A stretch of 13,694 bases of DNA, from NCBI GenBank assembly GCA_001931875.2, contig MSJH02000404.1:1-13694 (forward strand), read 5' to 3'. Position numbers and translations under genes: made by a program. This DNA comes from Byssochlamys sp. IMV 00236. Its lineage: Eukaryota; Ascomycota; Eurotiomycetes; Eurotiales; Thermoascaceae. Each line of letters begins with the position of its first letter. The first letter of the stretch is position 1. Under the pieces are notes generated by a model that saw only the letters and a list, made by a program, of their open reading frames with translations, did not search any database and was not told where the DNA came from. Below, in pieces: positions 9,546 through 13,694 of the stretch.

Positions 9546-9948
9546 CTGATAACTGGAGATGGACACTTCAAGCGTGCTAAGCAGCAAGGTCAAGAAGATT
9601 TACTTACATGATAAGCTCGATTTATATTACAAAAGTGGATACTAAGACTATGATAGAAACAGTTTATCAGCGAGTAGCAGTGGATAAACAATATGTTGGA
9701 TCTTTTAAAGAAGATACCGAGAGAGATCAAAAATGTGAAGAAGAAGCCAGGATCTTTCAATTTTAGCACTAAATGACAATGGTAGCAACAATTGCCTTAC
9801 GGATTACTCTCTTTGCATAGCAAGGTCAAGCAAATCACAAAGTTCAGTAGCAGATCAAAGGAAAAAGGATGAAGAGAAAGTCGAACACGGCATGAAGACA
9901 GGGCTGAGTGCCTTTGTATACTTTAAGTTTTCACTATATGACTTATAA
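9546..9948 (+). pseudogene. Possible decayed KDZ-type transposase fragment
   Basis: The frame at 9546-9606 reads LITGDGHFKRAKQQGQEDLL; one frame change later, 9607-9948 continues (HDKLDLYYKSGY, then DYDRNSLSASSSG) with four internal stops (TAA 9643, TAA 9685, TAA 9706, TGA 9736) and then about 70 open codons ending SSVADQRKKDEEKVEHGMKT and GLSAFVYF. A DGxFK-R motif followed downstream by a Lys-rich stretch and Gly-Leu-x-Ala resembles my memory of Kyakuja-Dileera-Zisupton (KDZ) transposases, in which the first motif carries a catalytic Asp. The expected Cys-Arg-His after the Gly-Leu motif is absent. A competing uninterrupted 52-codon ATG frame (9608-9766) covers the middle and has no recognised domain. 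The family call is tentative. Confidence 0.35.
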
Positions 9949-9960
9949 ACATTCAGTAGA

Positions 9961-10614
9961 AAGCACTGGCTTCTCACCCTTGAGCTAAATTACATGAATT
10001 CGTTTCTGTAGAAGTCTGTTGAAACACATATTGTGTCGTACTACTTGAATAATGACGTCTTATTCAGTAATGACTTTCATTCTTGGTGTTCTTTATATGT
10101 ACTAATGCTGTGATCCCATCCTAAAAAAACTACTACTGCCTTCCAGACACAATTCGTGGATCCTATTATGCTGTGGAAGGTTTGCTAACTCTGTGTTTAT
10201 AAGATGTGTGTATCCACTACGTAAGTTGCATAGGATACATGGTACAGAAAATAGATTTGCATAAAATGTACTAGTTTAGGTTAAACAAATCTAGACTCAT
10301 TTTATTTTACAAACAAAAAGAAAAAGAGAAAGAGGGGGATGGTTAGCAACGGATACTAGCCAAATAAGGAGTTCCTTCTAGTAAAATGTAGGTTTTACAC
10401 AACGTCTGGGTCAAGAACGGCAATATCTTCACATGCAGTCTTTTGTTAGCATTTGTATTACAACAAAAATTTTATGTTTATTTAGGGTCTTTTTTGCTTT
10501 AAAAAGTAGTATTTGCCTCAAATAGTTAAAAGAGGAGATATGAATGCGCGCCGTAGCTTTTATTATTCCTATTGGCTGGTTTTAATGTTACGTTTATATA
10601 GCAAACCTAATGAA
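9961..10614. other. Intergenic stretch downstream of the bHLH gene
   Basis: No gene or relic that I can name. A purine tract at about 10313-10337 (AAAAAGAAAAAGAGAAAGAG) and a short open segment near 10135-10195 are the only features noted. The right end contains the bHLH 3' flank. Confidence 0.4.
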
Positions 10615-10620
10615 TTTATT
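10615..10620 (-). terminator. Poly(A) signal AATAAA of the bHLH gene
   Basis: On the minus strand AATAAA lies 14 nt beyond the TGA stop of the bHLH gene, a position suitable for a cleavage and polyadenylation signal. Called from position and consensus only. Confidence 0.5.
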
Positions 10621-10633
10621 ATATACAAAAATT

Positions 10634-11385
10634 TCAATAATAGTTTAAGGGTTTTTCATAATAGTTTATAAATGGAAGAATCGGTTTAGGCATAGAAGGA
10701 AAGTTAGATTCAGATGGAACAGATGGTGAGTTGGTTGCACTGCTGCTGTTACTATGGATACTATAGTTGTTACTTTGACTACTACTGTTACTATGAATAC
10801 TGTTTGTTGTACTTGAACAATGTAATACGTCCAAATTAGTATTTATATTCATTTGTGTATCTGTATGATCGTGGAGAAAGGGTTGATAATGTCTTAATTG
10901 GTGCCTGATTGCTTGATTTTCTGCTTGTAAATCCTGTAAAAGGAAAAAATTATGTTAGACCAGACGGATGCAACCCTAAACATGAACTTGCCAAAATATG
11001 TTCCAATGCCAGCTTCAGAACATTGGCCTTGTTTGGCTTCTGGCCAGGAGCACATGCATTTGGGATCACTTTGGATAACTCCCAAATGGTGTTATTCATA
11101 TAATTTCTTCTACGTCTTTCGATATAATTATGATTCTCTCTACGTTTCTGTATTCTCTCAATCACTGTCTTGCTGTCCAGGTTTTTTCTGAGTGTAGACG
11201 TTTAGTCTCAGGTGAGATTCAGTCTACGATATATACCTGTTCAGGATATTGACACCATTGACCTTATAAGCTGTCGTCAGTCGCTTTGGTTCCTTCTTCT
11301 TTTGTATTTCAGGTGTAAGATTCATAAATAACGAATTCTGTTCCGTCAAGTGACTTTTACTTTCCATCAGTTGGTAATTATCCAT
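10634..11385 (-). CDS. bHLH transcription factor (class B, E-box type), three exons
   Basis: Spliced CDS, minus strand: 11385-11237, 11187-10992, 10933-10634; 214 aa. Probable nuclear DNA-binding dimer. The basic region (residues 64-77, KRRENHNYIERRRR) has His69, Glu73 and Arg77, the H-x3-E-x3-R pattern of class B bHLH proteins that bind CACGTG. Helix 1 is about 78-91, the loop has PNACAPGQKPN, and helix 2 starts at KANVLKLALEHIL. It runs into LQAENQAIRHQL, a short leucine-zipper-like extension. The C-terminal third is Ser/Asn-rich, with SIHSNSSS at 160-167 and 173-180. Intron 1 (11188-11236, 49 nt) is GT-AG. Intron 2 (10934-10991, 58 nt) starts GCAAGT and ends TTACAG, so it is GC-AG; splicing there joins EHIL to DLQAEN. 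The start at 11385 has strong context (ACAATGG); an in-frame ATG at 11400 would add five residues. Target genes are unknown. Confidence 0.87.
10739..10801 (-). repeat. Duplicated SIHSNSSS coding repeat in the bHLH C-terminus
   Basis: Two copies of an eight-residue Ser/Asn motif, 39 nt apart in the last exon, in a region built largely from AGT, AAC and AAT codons. Probably a small in-frame expansion in a disordered tail. Confidence 0.65.
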
Positions 11386-11406
11386 TGTACGCCAAATCAT
11401 TTCTAC

Positions 11407-11439
11407 AAAGAAGAAGAAGAAAAAAAGAAAGAAAAGAAA
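11407..11439 (-). promoter_or_regulatory. Pyrimidine tract upstream of the bHLH start
   Basis: On the coding strand a 33-nt almost pure C/T tract lies just before the start codon, typical of fungal core promoters and 5' leaders. It ends in TTTGTAG, which also fits an intron acceptor, so an upstream 5'-UTR exon is possible. Confidence 0.45.
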
Positions 11440-11628
11440 TAGACTATGCCCTTTTTATTTCTAAAATGTTCTCTCTTGTTTGTATAACCCAGTTATGTTT
11501 AACCCAATATATTAGATGCATCAACATCAAAGATACTCGTGGGCCCTTGTTTGGATCTAACACGATCATCCCTGATTACCCTATTTGAATTGTTTTAAGC
11601 ATGTAGTTACACATTAGTATGTATTCTG

Positions 11629-12025
11629 TTACCTATTATCTACACGAATATCTTCCGTTTCGATACCCAATGTGGCCTCAGGTGTGACAGCATCTAGTAC
11701 ATAATGGTTGTCACAGTGTGGGCAGTATTCATCTTCATCTTCATAATCACTTTTATAAAACATCATCAACATGCTGTAAATGTCATTAATGTATAAACTA
11801 CTTACGTCATATCTTTACGAAAAGCCTTCTTACACTTTTTACAAGCAAATACCATTTCGTTTGTTTTTCTCAAGGGATGATCTGAAACTGCAGCATGACA
11901 TTCGGCACAGTCAAACCATTTTTTACAACAAGGTGCTCGAATAGAAACCTAATAGATCAGTCAGTCTTGTTCATCTTGACTCTTGCAAGTCTTTTTACTT
12001 GAGCATTAAGAATATGTTTACACAT
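11629..12025 (-). CDS. Small CHY-type zinc-finger protein, three exons
   Basis: Spliced CDS, minus strand: 12025-11999, 11948-11806, 11749-11629; 96 aa. Almost the whole protein is one zinc-binding domain. Likely ligands are Cys2 and His4 (MCKH), Cys16-Cys17, Cys23, Cys26-His27 and His33, then CxxC pairs at Cys45/Cys48 and Cys66/Cys69 (YCPHCDNHYV). The spacing fits CHY zinc fingers, the N-terminal module of RCHY1/Pirh2 and the core of Hot13. No RING domain follows, so this is a stand-alone CHY protein rather than an E3 ligase; its function is not determinable here. Intron 1 (11949-11998, 50 nt) is GTAAAA to ATTAG. Intron 2 (11750-11805, 56 nt) starts GTAAGT and ends AAAAG. I preferred that acceptor because it yields a compact acidic link (TDYEDEDEYC); the earlier TTTACAG would give a 32-nt intron and eight extra residues. 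The start lies 116 bp from the HUS1 stop. Confidence 0.82.
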
Positions 12026-12064
12026 GATGAAAATAATGAAGGGGGAGAGGAGGGGTATATATAT
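12026..12064 (-). promoter_or_regulatory. Core promoter of the CHY gene: TATA run plus CT-rich leader
   Basis: On the coding strand TATATATAT (12056-12064) is followed by a C/T-rich stretch (CCCCTCCTCTCCCCCTTC) and then the ATG at 12025. The TATA-like run is 31-39 nt upstream of the start codon. The whole promoter must fit in the 116 bp between the HUS1 stop and this start. Confidence 0.5.
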
Positions 12065-12140
12065 TCAGTTCAAAAAAAAGGAAGAGGACGTTGTCAAAAA
12101 AAGGAAAAACGTGGAAATATAAATTCAGCATCCGCTTTCT

Positions 12141-12146
12141 TTTATT
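12141..12146 (-). terminator. AATAAA overlapping the HUS1 stop codon
   Basis: The end of HUS1 reads GAATAAAAG on the minus strand: the TAA stop (12144-12142) lies inside a perfect AATAAA. Whether this hexamer is the working poly(A) signal is inferred from the short distance to the next gene. Confidence 0.4.
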
Positions 12147-13336
12147 CATAATAAGCAGGGACATGACAGGTCATGATAGTCTGTGGTGAGTGAATAGGAC
12201 GAATAGGCGCTTCATGTGCTTGATATGTATCAATAATCATATAAACGTAGAATACAAGCTGTAGATCATCCGTAATCGAACAAACCACGTTTTGGGGATC
12301 CAAATGATAACAGTTTAAAAAGCTTACAAAGTCGTCACTCGCAATACGTACATGAGCAAATTCATTTACATCCTCACTTGGCTGCTGTCCTTCTAGTTGA
12401 GGGTTCTCCAATCCTTCAAATATCGCTTCACATTCACAATTGACTGTTTCGATCGTCATCTTAAAGACACCGTTCATGTTGGCAGATAATGTGAGATATT
12501 TTGAAAGTGATTTTAGCCTCTCTGCTACAGGTTTAAGTGTAGATACATTAGGCAAAAGGATATAAGTCTAAAGAATATTGGTTTTCATTTTCCCCCTTTA
12601 TCTATTAAATAGTCAATTCATCTCTTTTTCTTTTTCTTTTTCTTTACGTGTGGAATGCCCAAGGTTCTTGGCTCTTTGATGTACACCATTCTATCTGGAG
12701 AGATAAGGCTGACTCCTAATTCCTGAACAGATTCCATAGAGGATCCATTTCGATCCTATGTTCGTATAAAAGGTTAGATATAAATGAATTTACTATTATC
12801 TCTGGTTTACTTGTAACGTCATTTTCCAGTTGAGATAAGGTTGGCCGTCTCTTAATCTCAGGTTGATCATGATATTGGTTGCTTGCTGCGCAACTTTGCT
12901 AATGTAAAGCAAGTCGCTCACACGAAAGAATAGATTGATTTCATTATTGTTGGCACTTTCAATTCTATAATTTGTAAAAAGTGATTGCTATAGTAATAAT
13001 AAGCTATACTATATACGTGTGTTCTATAGTGCTTTCTTACTGGTTGCAGTTTTCTACAAGATATGGTTAGTCAGCAAAGATATAATATATATATATATAT
13101 ATGTGTGTGTATAAATACAATCTATTTACATCCATGCTTGAATTCCAGCATCATGATCTCTGTGTCGGATAAACATGATTGTTTCTATTGACATTGCCAT
13201 GATCACTGTCGGACCAAGTTTCTCCAAGGTTTGAGCAATCTCTAATAGCAAATTTAAAAGCTTGCATATAATTGTGCTATGCTTACAACTTACTGTATAG
13301 ACCAACAGGATTATTAGCGGAAGCTTTGAAACGCAT
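12142..13336 (-). CDS. hus1: HUS1 checkpoint clamp subunit, six exons including a 13-nt microexon
   Basis: Spliced CDS, minus strand: 13336-13294, 13241-13130, 13053-13041, 12987-12811, 12755-12648, 12567-12142; 292 aa, near the usual 280-300. Hus1 joins Rad9 and Rad1 in the 9-1-1 clamp, a PCNA-like ring loaded at damaged DNA by Rad17-RFC that activates the ATR/Rad3/Mec1 checkpoint. Family marks are the start MRFKA, AQTLEKLGPTVIM (residues about 17-29), GIQAW (47-51), LFTNYRIES (about 59-67) leading to NEINLFF, RDGQPYLNWKM (about 103-113), and the second PCNA-like half from YILLPNVSTLKPVAERLKSL. The C-terminus contains FLNCYHLDPQNVVCSI, a hydrophobic VFYVYMI strand and ends AYYE. All five introns are GT-AG: 52, 76, 53, 55 and 80 nt. 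Exon 3 (13041-13053) encodes only I-K-L-Q-P with one split codon. ATG 13336 gives the conserved MRFKA start. No stop or frameshift interrupts it. Confidence 0.93.
12624..12645. repeat. (CTTTTT)n tract in HUS1 intron 5
   Basis: Three and a half CTTTTT units on the plus strand, so a GAAAAA purine tract on the transcribed sense strand starting directly after the GTAAAG donor of the last HUS1 intron. Confidence 0.8.
13085..13110. repeat. (AT)9(GT)4 microsatellite in HUS1 intron 2
   Basis: A compound dinucleotide repeat inside the 76-nt intron just upstream of the 13-nt microexon. It accounts for that intron being longer than most of its neighbours, and its length could vary between strains. Confidence 0.85.
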
Positions 13337-13694
13337 AAAAATAAAGCAAAATGAAAAAGCACTGATTTACACAGTGTTATACACTCTTTCCGGAAAGTAA
13401 ATTCGCCTGTGATCGAAAATAAATACACCCATGGTCAGAACAAAATTCATATTGCATGAAATGTAAATTCGTCGTCGCCAAGAATATTTTCGTAATATTA
13501 ACAGGTGGGCTGTCTTGGAGTTGAAATTAACTTAATATTAGAAACAGCCCTCTTTAGTCTGTTTGTAAAAGTTTAAATACTTTATTCGGTCTTTCCATGA
13601 AATCAGAAGAACATGTAGTCATATTTGACAATGCATATTCTTGAATAATCACAATATAGATTGCTCCTATTTGATATGATTTCTTTGTTCCAGG
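13337..13694. other. HUS1 upstream region and window edge
   Basis: This holds the HUS1 promoter: a T-rich leader runs straight into the ATG. No second gene is established. On the plus strand ATGAAATCAGAAGAACATG (from about 13597) opens only about 15 codons, and the window ends in a good acceptor-like string TTTGTTCCAG, so a divergent gene may start here and continue beyond the edge. A 7-bp inverted pair GGGCTGT (13507-13513) and ACAGCCC (13544-13550) was also noted. Confidence 0.35.

Noticed and set aside
9608..9766. 52-codon ATG frame as an independent small gene
   Set aside because: No domain or splice support; it overlaps a different frame that reads more like a transposase remnant, though the choice is not certain.
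10894..11191. Open frames on the plus strand, and an alternative minus-strand frame, across the bHLH exon
   Set aside because: They are antisense or off-frame readings of the bHLH exon and its GC-AG intron; the bHLH frame has a clear conserved motif.
11479..11566. Minus-strand ATG frame between the CHY and bHLH genes (about 40 codons)
   Set aside because: Short, no recognisable motif, and lies where the CHY 3' UTR and bHLH leader are expected.
11774..11805. A 32-nt version of CHY intron 2 using the TTTACAG acceptor
   Set aside because: It keeps frame but would be far shorter than the other introns here (49-80 nt) and adds a Met-rich insert before the CxxC pair; the 56-nt version gives a compact, family-like spacing.
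1..13694. tRNA, rRNA, riboswitch or CRISPR array
   Set aside because: No cloverleaf with an intact TTCRANNC-type arm, no rRNA-like conserved blocks, and no regularly spaced repeats were seen on reading both strands.

Overview
The window looks like nuclear DNA from an early-diverging filamentous fungus, most likely Mucoromycota (Mucorales-like). It is AT-rich, its genes carry many short GT-AG introns (49-80 nt), promoters have CT-rich tracts, and the transposon relics resemble elements I associate with Mucorales. This placement is inference; no marker gene fixes the species.

Layout: (1) 1-3655 is gene-free AT-rich DNA except for a compact cluster of direct and inverted TGGCACTAAT motifs at 354-560. 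(2) A perfect 22-bp palindrome of the same motif (3656-3677) lies just before a run of dead plus-strand transposons: a LINE reverse-transcriptase fragment (3711-5091), a MULE transposase with a recognisable intron and SWIM-like finger (5416-7180), and a Tc1-like transposase (7186-7985) fused directly to the MULE remnant. (3) 8171-9960 holds coding-like islands that I cannot name with confidence; the last one (9546-9948) resembles a decayed KDZ-type transposase. (4) 10634-13336 is a compact block of three intact intron-containing genes, all on the minus strand.

The three live genes were rebuilt by hand from splice sites. In transcription order: a complete HUS1 checkpoint-clamp subunit (292 aa, six exons including a 13-nt microexon); a 96-aa CHY-type zinc-finger protein (three exons, the first encoding nine residues); and a 214-aa class-B bHLH transcription factor (three exons, one intron of the GC-AG class). 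Only 116 bp separate HUS1 from the CHY gene and about 240 bp separate the CHY gene from the bHLH gene, so each promoter sits against the upstream gene's 3' end. Nothing in the sequence shows that the three act in one pathway.

The most interesting items are the HUS1 microexon, the GC-AG intron, the palindromic TGGCACTAAT family, and the unassigned coding islands between the Tc1 relic and the bHLH gene. I found no tRNA, rRNA, CRISPR array or prokaryote-type operon.
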